In this document: positions 39,681 to 53,000 of the stretch, in pieces
Position numbering within the stretch: the first letter of the stretch is position 1
Layout of the letters: each line of letters starts with the position of its first letter
Assembly: GCF_022965805.1 (NCBI RefSeq)
Contig: NC_133106.1
Location: forward strand, 37,747,913 to 37,811,912
Length of the DNA stretch: 64,000 bases
Direction: 5' to 3'
DNA from: Primulina eburnea
Lineage: Eukaryota > Streptophyta > Magnoliopsida > Lamiales > Gesneriaceae
Position numbers and translations under genes: made by a program
Notes under the pieces: model-generated
Told to the model about the DNA's origin: nothing
What the model saw: the letters and a program-made list of their open reading frames with translations, nothing else
Databases searched by the model: none

Positions 39681-42363
39681 ATGAAGAAACATCAGTGGCT
39701 GAAAAAAATTGCAAGCACCCACAGCAAGCTGGAGAGGAGGCTCTCTTTGGGAGAGTACAATAGAGCAGTTTCATGGTCAAAATACTTGGTTTCTTCGGGT
39801 GCAGAAATCAAAGGTGGAAGACAAGAAGAATGGAATGCTGATCTATCCCAACTTTATATAGGGAACAAATTTGCTTCTGGTAGACATAGTAGAATCTACA
39901 GAGGGGTTTATCATCAGAGAGACGTGGCTATTAAGCTTATTAGCCAGCCTGAAGAGGATGGAGAGTTGGCTGCATTCTTGGAGAAACAGTTTACATCAGA
40001 AGTTGCTCTTTTGTTCAGGTTGAAGCATCCTAATATCATCACTGTAAGTGGGATCTAATTTGTTCCTTGTTTTGTGTGGTTGAATCTTGAATGCTTTGTT
40101 GTGCGTAAATTGCGCCGAAATTTTTTTCCCTTGTTAATCTTCTGAGTATTTGGATGCAGTGGTGAAGCTACAAGCTTTACGAAACAGTGAACGAATACTT
40201 TTACTCACATGTAACAAAGTTGAGGCGATCCTTTCCTCAAAATAAAAAATAAAATCGTTTCACCAGCCCAGCTCCCTCCGCCATTGTTGGGCTTGATTGC
40301 TGGATTATTTTGCTGTGCAGGGGGAGTGAAAATACTATGTCACCCGTACATTTGTATATAAAGATGATACTTATGTTAAAGGCATATATTAAAGAGAGAA
40401 GGGGGTGACTACCCCTTCTCCCTCTTCTTGGGTCACCGTTCAAGAGAAAGGGGTGCAATTACCCCTTCTGACCCCTCATCCTCCGTCCCTGGTAAGGAAA
40501 TATGAGGGGTTGCCGTTCTCAATTTTTATAGACATCACATCCGAAATTTGAAGATGTCATGCTGCATGTTTGGTGGAATATGCTTTTGGATGATACACAC
40601 ATAGGAAGAGTGATGATGGATTGTCTCAACATAGTTTTAGGTCAAGTGGTTGGGCAAAGTAAGGAGCTTTCTTTGGTATTGCATTGTGATAATTGAAAAC
40701 GACGGCGAAAACCGGTTAGTTATAAATTAATGGCAATTGAATGCTAAATGTCGGTGCTTTATCTAAAAAGTTTTGGTGCCTTTCCTTATCTGAGAAAAAA
40801 GTAGCCTAGATGTGAAATCATTAACTGAATTCTGGTAGCCCCAAAAAAGGGATCCGAGCTATTGACCTTCGCACTTGCACAAAAAGGATGTGGTTAGCTG
40901 TTTCAAGGATGATCACATATGTCATGTTGGTACCTTTCCTCTGTGGCTTGTAATTACAATGCGTACAGTCTGGCTGTAATATCTAGTTATACATCGGATT
41001 TAGGAGAGATGTGAATAGGACTGTGTATAAGATTTGAGCAAACCATATTTGTAAAATTAGGATTGAAGTGTATTAGCTGCTAATTCATGCACAGTTTTGC
41101 TTATGCAATCCCCGAGGCCTGAAGCGTGAGAGTGGTAACATAGAATCGAGCACTTGAATGTCTGAATACTCTCGTAACAGTTATCATTTTACTAAATTTG
41201 TCATTCAAGCTTGTTGACTGTTTGTCTAATGATAGTGGAATCTCAATTTTTGACATCTATATTGTTTTAACTTTTAAACCAGTTCATAGCAGCATGCAAG
41301 AAACCACCAGTGTTTTGTATCATCACCGAGTACTATCCAGGTGGCTCTCTAAGAAAATTCCTCCATCAGCAAGAACCATATTCGCTTCCCCTCAATCTTG
41401 TACTGAAGTTCGCCCTCGACATTGCTCGTGGTATGTTATATCTTCATGCTCAAGGGATTCTACACCGTGATCTTAAATCAGAAAATATGCTTCTCGATGA
41501 AGATATGAGTGTGAAAGTAGCCGACTTTGGAATATCGTGCTTGGAGTCTCAGTGTGGAAGTGCAAAAGGATTTACAGGTACTTATCGTTGGATGGCACCA
41601 GAGATGATTAAAGAAAAGCACCACACAAGGAAAGTTGATGTTTACAGTTTTGGTATTGTTTTGTGGGAACTTTTAACTGCATTGACACCATTTGATGACA
41701 TGACTCCGGAGCAAGCAGCATTTGCTGTTTGCCAAAAGGTAATTTATCTAGCATTCAACGTACTCATTTTTAATTTTCGTATTTAACTCCTTTTCTTTGC
41801 TATATATTGACTTTTGATATGATGCCTCTGTTAAGCTCGATTTGATCATAAAAAGATCATGTTTTAGTTCATTTTCACAAGATATATAAATTTATCAAGT
41901 TCACTAAAGTACAAGTTTCTTCTATAGATCCACTTCTACTTAAAAAAAATATCATGTATCTTCTTTCAAGAAAAGTTGACAATATTGTATCCATGGTTCT
42001 ACAGCCTTAGTTAAGTACTAACCAATCCTGTAGAACTTACCGATATTAATGTATACTTCCTTTTGACGTTAAAATTTTATGAACTGTTTTCTATTTTACG
42101 TGCAGGATGCTAGGCCACCATTGCCTTCTTCGTGTCCATCAGCATTTCGTCACCTCATTCATCGTTGTTGGTCGGGTAATCCTGACAAGCGACCGCATTT
42201 CCATGAAATTGTGAGCATTCTCGAAAGTTATTCGGAGTCACTAGAGCAAGACCCCAAATTCTTTTCATCTTACGAGCCCCCTGAGGATCATTCCCTTTCG
42301 CGATGCATTCCAAAGTGCATCGCTACTCGTAGATCCCCTCTTTGGGGGCGTAAGAGTGGGTAG
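39681..42363 (+). CDS. Raf-like MAPKKK (C-group) serine/threonine kinase, 3 exons
   Basis: Cytosolic Raf-like kinase. Exons 39681-40043, 41283-41738 and 42106-42363 join in frame (1077 nt, 358 residues). N-terminal basic region MKKHQWLKKIASTHSKLERR, then EEWNADLSQLYIGNKFASG, glycine loop ASGRHSRIYRG, VAIK lysine at 85, HRDLKSEN at 182, DFG at 202-204 and GTYRWMAPEM; every catalytic residue is present. FIAACKKPPVFCIITEYYPG opens exon 2. The tail after the kinase domain (SLEQDPKFFSSYEPPEDHS) matches the At5g58950/At3g46930 branch from memory, also close to HT1, so no symbol is given. Relatives regulate stomatal, light and stress signalling. Intron 1 (1.24 kb) contains C/G-rich repeats at about 40390-40490 (two copies near CTACCCCTTCTCC / TTACCCCTTCTGA), possibly a transposon scrap. 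Confidence 0.93.
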
Positions 42364-43575
42364 GATTTAAATATTGATCGTGATTCATGCCCCATAATTT
42401 TCTTTCATGTATGGAGAGGTATGTGCTGATATGATTGTATATATGAACTACAATTAGTATGCATCGTTTCATCTCTCTATGAAATATATGCGTGTGTACT
42501 GTGTTTCTTGATATTCTTGTAGAACAAATAGGAGATGGGATCATAACAGAGGAAAGTTCTTTAGAAATTGTGAGTTAGTGAGTGGGCTTATGTTGCAGAA
42601 GGTGGACCTTGGATCGGATTTCAAGTGGGCTGATCTGGCCGGACGAATGGCGACCTTTACCGCTCGTGGCCACGGTCAACCCAGACCACTGCATTATTAG
42701 GCCCTCTCTGCAAGCCCAGTCATGGGCCATGATTGTAAAACGGGAGTCCAAATAATTTTAATTTTTTTCTTAGTTTCAAAAGGTTGATATGAAATTCTTA
42801 GGGTATCCTAGATTGCCTAGACTTACGCAATACCGAAATGTTAAGAGCATAGTACTAGAGTGAAGTCATTCCATTTACCAACCAAATCATTTGTTTGGAA
42901 AAAAATAGTGGATAAGATATGAACGAGGTTATAAACTATTTTAAAGAAAGACATGCATTGCAGTTACGTAACCAAAAAGAGGGGAAAATTTACAACTGGC
43001 GGCTTGGATTTACCGGCGAGCCTTTAATTTATTGCTCACAATTTTTATCTGCTGCCGTTGCTGGGAGACAAGAAGATGAGACCGTCTTTACGGGTTGCTT
43101 CGATGCTACATGTGGGAGCATTGTTTCCACTTGGTTTAGATGAACAAGATTCACATACATATGCGATTTTAAAAAAATTAGTTGACTTCATGTATGTGTT
43201 GCCTTTGATTCTATCATGAGATAGTGCTTCTACATGTAAGATGAAATCAACCTTTCTACGGACAACGTGGAATTCCTTGAATGTTTATTCTTCTACCTAA
43301 AAGTCTTGAAATGTGCTAAGAAATGTAATCGTAAGGTGACAAAGCCCGCATATATAAAGGATAATGCCACATTATTGAAACTTTCAAATTAAAAGCCAAC
43401 TCGTTCAGGTGTTTTTATTTTTAATCATCGGCCTTGCTCAAATATAAATGAGTTATTTATTTTATTGTTGATTTAAAATATACTAATTTATATTCCTAAA
43501 TTGGATTAATATTTATTATTTTTTCTAACCCTCTCTCACTTAAAAGTAATACATTTTGTTGGTAGGAAATCTATT
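42364..43575. other. spacer between Raf-like kinase and ESF1
   Basis: Kinase 3' UTR to about 42545, then spacer. A 74-codon open stretch at 42919-43143 has no similarity I recognise and no splice context; left uncalled. Confidence 0.5.
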
Positions 43576-43663
43576 TGGGCTCGAAGAATATAATTTGTAG
43601 CTACACATAGGCCCAATCAAATTGGCCCAAATGCGGCTTCTCACTCCTTTGCTTAAACCCTAA
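43576..43663 (+). promoter_or_regulatory. site II and telo-box cluster of the ESF1 promoter
   Basis: TGGGCT at 43576-43581, GGCCCA at 43610-43615 and GGCCCA at 43624-43629 are site II elements (TGGGCY, either strand). AAACCCTAA at 43655-43663 is a telo-box. This combination is a known signature of plant ribosome-biogenesis promoters and fits the downstream gene. Confidence 0.75.
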
Positions 43664-44049
43664 AGTTGTACAGCACTCCATGCCTTCGAACTCTAGGCTG
43701 TAGCTACCAACTCCTCCTCCGCCTGTCCGCCATTGGCCTCCATGTTGTCTCCTCCGCTCATCCTGCAGTACTCGCGTCATATATTTTGCACCTGATCGGC
43801 TCCTCGTGCTGAGGGCCTCCTACCGAAGCTCCGACGCTAAATTCATTTTGAAGTCTAGTACGTATCGGATTGGACCTCTTGTATTCTGGTTATGTGAATC
43901 ATCTTATGATATGATTTGAATTTCACTGTCTTTATCGGTTTGATCGTAGCAAATAATGGATGTTTTGTTTCGTGTGTCTTGCATTGTCTCATTCTCAGAC
44001 CGAGTCGATAAGAAAGCCTCTTAATTTCTCCAGAAAATTGGCTTGACCA

Positions 44050-47000
44050 ATGGGATCCGAGGATAAAAAGAAGCAGAAAAAGAAAAGCAGCAACAAGAAG
44101 AGTTCTGGGAAGGGAAAGGACGATGATGAGGCTAAAGTGATAATGGATGATCGATTCGTCTCAGCACAGTCAGACCCTCGCTTCATGGAGGCTCCAAAGA
44201 GGAGGGCGAAAGTGGCCATTGACTCTCGTTTCCAACGTGTATTCACTGATAGAAGCTTTACCTCCTCCAGCGCCCATATTGATAAGCGAGGGAAACCTAC
44301 CAACAAAGGCAACAACAAAAACTCATCGTCTCTCAAACACTACTACCGGATTTTTCGAGAAGAAGACGAGAATGAGAAGTCTGCTCTTCGAGGAAGAGGA
44401 AGAGGAAGAGGAGGCGAAGATGAAGTTGACGACATTGACAGTGGTAGCATTGCTAGTCATGCTGAGAGTGAAAGTGACGGTGAGAAATCTGATGACAGCA
44501 ATGAGGAGAAGGGCTTTGATGAGTCAGCATCCACTACTTCAACAGATTCAGATGATGAATTTATGGTCGATGAAGAGGAAGATACTTTTATGCAATCGGT
44601 CACAACCGTTTCGATTTTTTTTCGTTTGAATTGATTTATTCAGCAGAGATGGATTATACAAGGATCTCAAATTCTGTATCAACTCTCTAATTTCGCTTTC
44701 CATCTTTGTGGTGCAACAGGTAGAAAACGTACCAGACATAGAAAAAGAAACACGGAGGCTAGCTGTTGTTAATCTGGACTGGAGTCAAGTGAGGGTATGC
44801 ATTGTTTTTCCATGAATTAAATTAAATTTAAATGTTATCTCAATATGGGAATTTTATGTACTACTTATCTTAGAATATCGACCATTTACTAAGTGGCGCT
44901 GCATTATTATTTGGCGGATAGTTTATGCATCTCTCAATATTGACAGCACCGTGTCAGTGCTTTTAGTTTCTAACTAAATCTCCATTTTTGTAGGCAGTTG
45001 ACTTGTATGTCTTGCTTACATCATTTCTTCCTAAAGGGGGTCAAATTTTCTCTGTAACTGTCTATCCATCTGAGTTTGGACTCAAACGCATGGAAGAGGA
45101 AGGTACCCGTGGTCCTGTTGGACTGTTTGATGATAATGAGGAGGAAGATGATAACAAGGACGATGATGACATTGATAAAAAAAAGCTTCGTGCTTACGAA
45201 TTAAGTAGGCTAAGGTGACATCTATTGCTGAATTTGAGTTTTTATATATATTTACTCGTTCCACTTTTTGTTGGTGCTTGTTTTTCCGCTGCATACCTAA
45301 TGCATGGGTTCAGATGCTAAACTGTCCTGACTGCAAAATGCAAATCAGTTGAAGATCGGTCTCATATAAATAAAAATCAGAGCCACTGCTTAATTTACTT
45401 GAAGCGATGCAAATATTTACCAACTTGTTAATACTGATCTCCAGTTCTAGAGTATGAGATATTTACCTACTTGCTTTAGGTACTATTTTGCGGTTGTGAT
45501 ATTTGATTCAAGTGCTACAGCAGATTACCTTTACAAAACTTGTGATGGGGTAGAGTTTGAAAGGTCTGGAAATAAACTGGATTTAAGATTTATTCCAGAT
45601 TCTACGAATTTTGAACATCAGCCACGAGATGTGGCGACGGAGGTAATATCTTGACTCTTGATCAGTACATGAACAAATTTTCTCTGTATAATCTATCTGC
45701 TTTTAACTATTTCCTTAGTAGTGAAGCTTATTGGTCATCAAAGCAAAATTTGTAGTTTTCTAGCATCACATCAAACTATGTTACAAGTCTAAACAGCTAT
45801 GTTAAGGCATCTGGCCCAATTCATGATTGCCCTTGTATGATATGGTTGCTTGAACATAGCTTTCGGTAAACTGACATGTCACTGTGAGTAGTTTCTTGGG
45901 TCCAAATTTCTTGTTCTTTCTTTGGTTACTCGTGTTCTTGAAAATCTTACATTTGGTAGGCTAATTTTTAACTTAACTCGAGCTTTCTTACGTGGTATGC
46001 TTGTTTGGTTTCATATAGAATTAAGGTGCCGTAATATATTATTGTTAGATAGGAGGAACAATTTAAAGCCATGAGATTACTTATCAGACAAGATCCCAAA
46101 TTTGTTATGATTTGTTCATAGTGGTTGTCTAGCAAGAGCTTGTGGGTGTTATCCTAAACCCCGACACTCAATACAACAAACTGTTGTGCTTGGTGCAAAA
46201 GTTTCCTTTTTCCCCCTAGATCAGAAGTCCGAACTGTTCTGTATATGGGATATGGCGGTTTGAAGCTTAATTCTACGTTGAGGAACATTTATAGATAATT
46301 TCCTGTCTTCCATGAAATTAGCAATCACTACTTGTAATGCCATGGAAGTTGCAAATCTGATAGTTTCCACTAGAGTTTAGTAGTGTACAAGATTTCGAAA
46401 CTGGGAGAGTATATTATTAAAATTAGGTACTAGTTTTGATGAAAAACGGAACAATTTCCTGTTAGCAACGCTTTCTGAAGTCAAACAGGACGACAAAATA
46501 GTTGACCTGTTATTTCTTTGTTTGACTTATCTAACTAATATAACAGAGTCTGTATTTTCATGAACTCTTAAAAACGCAAACTTGAATATAATTCATTCAC
46601 ACCTACTTGATGGCACTGTCTTTTTTCAAAGTTTGTTCCAAATAATTTGATGTTTGCATCCCGTAGATTACTCGATCGAGGAAGTTTAATGTCACTTTTT
46701 TCATTTATTACCCACGCTCATTTGTACGCTTGTTTCCATTTGTATATGAATCACTTAACCTAATAGCCACCGGTAAATATACTTTCATCATTTTTATTCA
46801 CTGTGCTAATAAATCATGGTGTTTACCGGGTTTCAAAGTTTGCTTCTGGAATTTCGAGAATAGAATTGTGATATTTCTCGTACTGTTCTGTATTATACAT
46901 ACATGTTTAAATAAAGAGGGAAGCTTCAACCGCTTCCTCAAATCAAGAACAAATGACGAGGAAAAACAATGTAGGAAATAAACTAATTCAGGAAATTTCT

Positions 47001-50000
47001 ACACTCTCCCTCAAGCTAGATTGTAAATGTTGAGCAATCCTAGCTTGGAAGGAAGATCTTCAAAAGTCTTCGTATGCAGTGCTTTGGTCAGAATGTTTGC
47101 ATTGTCTGTTGATTGGTAGGGATATATTGAAGCGATATAATGTTATTCTCTATCCTTCCCTTGACAATGTGACGATCAATCTCCACATACTTTGTTCTAT
47201 CACGATGTACAAGATTCTTGGCTACAATGATGACTAGCATATTATCACAAAACATCTTTATGAACCCTGAAATAGGAACCCCAAGTTCATTGAGTAGTCT
47301 TTTCAACCAAATTCCCTCACGTATACCATTAGAAAGAGTTGAATTATGCCTCGGCTGAACCGCGTGACACAACTGGTTGCTTTTTGCAGTAATGTGACCA
47401 AATTTCCTCAGTACAGTATCCTGAGGTTGTTCGCCTATCAATTATAAATCTTGCCCAATTAGTGTCATTGAATATTTCAACTTCCTTGTTTGTTGTCTTC
47501 TGGAAAAATATCCTTGTTCTTGTGTCATCTTCAAGTATCTCAGAATCCTATAAACTGATTCCATATGCTCTTCTGTAGGACTGTTCATTAATTGACTTAC
47601 CTCACTAATGGTAAAACTGATATCTGGCCTGGTATTAGTAAGATAAGTAAGTTTTCCAACAAGTCTTGGCTATCTCCTTTTATCCGCGGGTGCACAATTG
47701 TCCTTGCTACCTAATTTGGCAGTGGCATCCATTGGGGTATCAACTCGCTTAGATCCAAGCTTTCATGTTTCTTTTAAGAGGTCAATTACATACTTCTTTT
47801 GAGATTCCGAAATGCTTTTCTTAGAAGGAGCTTTTGAATTTGACGTTGCCCAAGTCTTTGATTTTAAACTCTTTAGATAGGAAGCTTTTGAATTTTTGAA
47901 TTTCTTCCCATGATCCCCAGCTAGGATGATGTCAAAGACGTAAACAACGAGAATGACTTTCTTCCCTGATGACACTTGCTTGACAATCACGACGTGATCT
48001 CTCTGACACTGATTATACCCAAACGTTTGAACTGTGTGAGTGAACTTGTTAAACTAAGATCTAGGTGATTGTTTGAGATCATATAATGATTTCTTAAGTT
48101 TGCAGACTTGTTGGTATTGGCAGTCCTGGAGTGATTTTCGTGTACACTTCTTCTTCAAGATCACCATTAAGAAATGCATATTTTACATCCAGTTGATAAG
48201 ATTGGTCGATCAGGATTTGAAGACAATGAGAGTCGTACTCAAACTTTATTATGTCTAACACGTGCCAAAGTCTTATGGTAATCAATTCCATAAGATTGTG
48301 TAAATCTCCTGGACACTAGATGAGCTTTAAACTTGTTGATACTACCATCGGAGTTGTATTTGACATTGAAAATCCACTTGCAACCCATTGGATTTTTTCC
48401 TTCAGGTAGATCAGATATCATCCTAGTCTCGTTCTTTTCTAATGCATGAATTTCTTCCAAAATAGTCTTTTCCCATTCTGGTATGCTAGGGCTTCATCGA
48501 CTGAACTGTGAACTTTAATTCTGTTCGCGTTACTAACTAAAGCATGCTGATTGGGTAACAAATTCCCATAGGAGATAAAATTACAAATAGGATGGTTGGT
48601 ACATGAGCGAGTGCCTTTCTTTAAGGCAATCAATCGGTCATCAATGATTTCTTCAACTGGATCAATACAAATATTACCTGGTGAATTTTGAGATTCCAGT
48701 ATCACATTGGAGTCATGACAGTGATTGGTTGGCTGTATTACTTCTCTTTCGACAGTCTTGTTCCTCCTAGTATAAACACGTAACTCAATAGTCTCCACAT
48801 GTTGTGTTGGAACAGAACACGGAAGGTTTTTTTATATCATTATAGGCTGCATGGTATGGGTTTCAAACTGATCATCGTGTTTAGAGCTAGGATTTTGGCT
48901 TTTTTGTGTTTGGGTTGACTCAAACATACAAGTAACGTGTTTAGAGCTAGGATTTAGGATCAAATTTGGTTTAGTGTTGTGCAAGAATGTGGACAGACGC
49001 TGTTGGGTGTTAAGCCGGGTAAGGGGAGAAATAATTTTAGAGGGGATGTGCTGGGGAACATGTTTTAAGTGGAGGAAAATGAGTTGGGAATGAGTTCAGT
49101 AAAAGTGAGTGGTTTTCTTGAATGAGTTTTTTTACAGGCTATTGGAAGGTCATGAAGAATATTGGTGATATGGGATCGATAGTGGTTTCAGATTAGGATA
49201 ATTTATCTGGGGAGCTTTCGGTTTCAATTGAAATTGAAATGAATGGTGATAATAGTTGGGGGTTTTCTGCAATTTATGGACCGTGTAAGCCGAGAGATAG
49301 AAAATTATTTTGGGGTGAATTGACAGGCCGAGAGTAATTTGTGGCGATAAGTGGTGTTTGGGCGGGGGCTTTAATCTTGTAAGATCTTTGAGTGAAAAAA
49401 TTAATAGCACATCCATAACCACGAGTATGAAGTGTTTTGATAATTTGGTGGAATTGGAGTTGTGTGATCTGCTTTTTCTGGATGCTTAATACACTTGGAC
49501 CACTTGGTCTAACTTCGGGGATACACCTATTTACTGTAGGCAGGACATATATTTTTGCTTAAGGGGTTGGGCGGATATATTTCCTTTCTACATACCAATA
49601 GTTTTACCGAGAATAACCTCAGATAACTTCCTAGTTATGTTAGATACTTCAAAGATAAAGTGGGGACCGTGATTTTTTAGAAATTGAGATTGTGTGGTTG
49701 AGACATAAATCCTTTAAATCATTTTTAGCATTTATAGATTCTCAGGGGTGTGAAGGGTACAAATTCACGAGGAAACATAAAGGCATAAAAATATTATCAA
49801 TAAATGGAATAACAAGGTTTTTGGAGATGCAGATATATGAGACTTTCGGAGTTAGAAAAGAAAATCAGACAGTTGGATGGCTTAGAGATGTGGGGTAATT
49901 GGACAGATGAACTAACATAGGGAAAAAATGAAGCAAAGTGTGAAATGGAAAAGTAGTTGTTTCGAAGGAGTGAGATTGATACTCTAAAAGCAAAATTGAG

Positions 50001-53000
50001 GTGGTTGAGGGAATGGGACCAAAACTCATATTTTTTTTCATTCATTACCGAATTAGCGTATTAGCATATCTTTGATAAATAATTTGGAATTGGAGGATGG
50101 ATCGATGGTTTCAGATGATGTGCAGATCGAAACTTCAATAATAAGGTTTTTCCTTAATTTAAGGAATTTGAGGGTGGGGGTGGGGTATTGAACGAGTGGA
50201 TTGCAGTCTTATTGATGGTGAGGCTCGAGATGAATTGGAAAGACTTTTTGAAGAGGAGTTTGTTTTTTTTTAAAAAAGGTTTAGAGAGAAATGGGGAAGT
50301 GGATAAAAAAATGCATCTCGACTGTTTTTTTACTCCTTGTAAATGGTAGACCGATTGGCAAATTTAAGTGGAAGAAAGGTCCAAGGCAAGGAGTTGATCC
50401 ACTCTCTCCTTTCTTGTTTAGTCTTGTAATTGATGTGTTGGGTAGATTGGTGGAGAAGGCTAAGGCATTGAACCATTTATGGTAAATGGAAGTTGGTAAA
50501 GATAAAGTTGAGGTATCACACCTGCAATTTGCGGACGATACATTGTTTTTTTATTAAGACTGAGAGTCATATGCGTTTTTTGATGGAGATTCTGAACTCA
50601 TTATGCTGCATTCCGAGGTTAAAGATAAATTTGGAAAAGAGCTCATTGTGGGGAATCAGTTGTACTGAAGTAGAAATGGCTGGGATAACCAGAGAAATTG
50701 GGTGGCAGGGAGGAATGGCACATTCAAGTCCACGGAGAACAGGTTGGAATCTAAACTAGGAACATGGACATGTTTTAATTCTAGAGCCTGCCTTTGAGAG
50801 AATGATAGAATCTGTTAGCATCATTAAAAAATGATATATCTCCCGTTAAATGGCCTGATGCTCCAGAGTTTATGTTCCACATGCTCTTGTTTTCTGATTT
50901 TGCAGTGGCATTTGAAAGATTACCTTTTTGAGCCAATGATCCTGTTCTGATGTTATTTTGGGATGACAATTGTAAGAACATCTTCTGAAGGGCTTCAAGT
51001 TGTTCACTGTTGAATGGATTGGATGTCAAGGATTTCCTTCTTCAGTGGCAGCATGATTGTTGCAATTTTCTTTCTCAGCTGCCGCTTTCGAAGACTTCCA
51101 ATCAGCGGGTTTTCCATGTAACTTCCAACATGTCTCTCTGGTGTGCCCGCTTTGTTGAATAATCGCACCACCGTATTCGTTTCTTGGATCGATTGTAATG
51201 GTTGGTATTTTTTGTTCCTCGAGCAGTTAGGGCAAATGTATTTTCTGTATGGGGGCAACTCATTAATCTCCAAGCATACCTTTTTTCTGCTTTCTCTGAG
51301 AACTTCGGAGAAAACTGCTTGGATGCTGGATATGGGTTTCATTCCAATAATTCTTCCTCGTACTTTATCTAAGTTCTTGTTGACTCCCGTTAAGACTTAA
51401 AACTTCTTCTCTTTTCTACGATCTCTTTGAATTTCTTGGCATCTTCTGGACAGCCCCATCTATGGTCCTCAAATACATCAAGTTGCTGGTACTGCCGAGT
51501 GAGAAGATTGTAGTACTAAGTGACTGGAAAGATCTCCCTGTCGAAGATCATGAAGAGCTGTTTCTATTTCGAAAATTGCTGAGGTGTTTTCTTTGCTTGA
51601 ATAAAATTCTTTTGCTGCATCTCAGATTTCATTAGCAGTCGCATATAGTGGAAAATTTTCACCTATCTAGTTGGTAATGGAGTTTACCAGCCAGCACATG
51701 ACCATCTTGTTCTCTGTTTTCCAGAGTTTGAATTTGAGATCCCCTGGCTTTGGACAAACAACTTCACCTGTTAGGTATTCATCTTTTCCTTCTCCACTGA
51801 CACACATCATAACAGATTGAGACCATTGAAGATAATTATTCCCATTTAGTTTGTGCTCTTTAATGAGAAGAGGAGTACTCTCTGCCGAAGAATCTCAAGA
51901 TAGTTGAGTGTTCTTTGTCACTGGCCATGCCGTATGTGATCATAGAAAAATTTTGATCTAATGGTTTAGAGAGATTTTATACCAAATGATGAGGAAAAAA
52001 CAATATAGTAAAGAAAGTAAAACAGGAAAAAACTAATAAGATGGAGACTAGAATAAGGTATTGTCCTAATCTCCTTATTTTTGGAAAGAATAAATCTTGC
52101 GGATCCCTAGAAATCAAGGCAGATTTCGACACAAGCTCATTTGTAAAAAGAGAATAAGTTGATATATTGCCCTCCAATTATATTTTTTTTTTGTGAGCAT
52201 TTGATAGTGATAGAAGTTCTCTTTTGTCTGCATCTTCTTATTCGAGCATCTTGATCGACTGTTGTGAATTCTGGTTCTGTCCTTTGTTAGGCACCAGCTG
52301 ACTACGAAGGTCTAAATTTTCAAACTAGAGCATTGCAACAAAGCAATGTTCATCTTACTTGGGATGAAGATGAACCACAGCGATCGAAGACCTTGAAAAG
52401 AAAACTAAATACTGATCAGGTTCGAGTTTATTCATGTTTATTGGTTGCCTTTTGCTTACACACTATCATGCAAGATTCACGATTTTGCCTGGGTCCTATC
52501 ACACACACACACACATACACATATTATAAAATGTTTAAACTATGAGTCATCTTCTGTCTGTCTATGGAAAAGTTTTTTAATGGGAATCAACATTATAATG
52601 AAATGATCCAATATATAATTACCTCACATGTAGAAATTCTTTATTTGTGGAAGTTGGGGAGAGCATGAATATATTCTGCCATATCCTTATTGTTTTTTAC
52701 TAAAATAACTTAGAATTGCTAGCGTGTAGAGGTCAAACCAAGTGCATCATGAGAATTAGCATAGACTACACAAGCAGCTTTTTTTTCAATCTTTTGCTTG
52801 ATATTGATTTCCATGCCCATCGGAGATGGTTGAATTTATTTATGAGGTAATTGCCGGACATTGGTTGGCTCAGTATTTGTGTTTGCAAGGATCTTTTTTT
52901 ATTAAGGAGGTGAAAATGGAATTTGGGTCTCTGGCCGACTTAAATTCCCCTACTTTGTCAGTTTGTTACGAGTTTTATTTTTTTTTCAGCTTGTTGAGCT

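Noticed and set aside
42919..43143. 74-codon frame between the kinase and ESF1
   Set aside because: Isolated, unknown and without transcript signals.
44147..44629. 160-codon frame overlapping ESF1 exon 1 in another frame
   Set aside because: Frame shadow of the purine-rich ESF1 exon.
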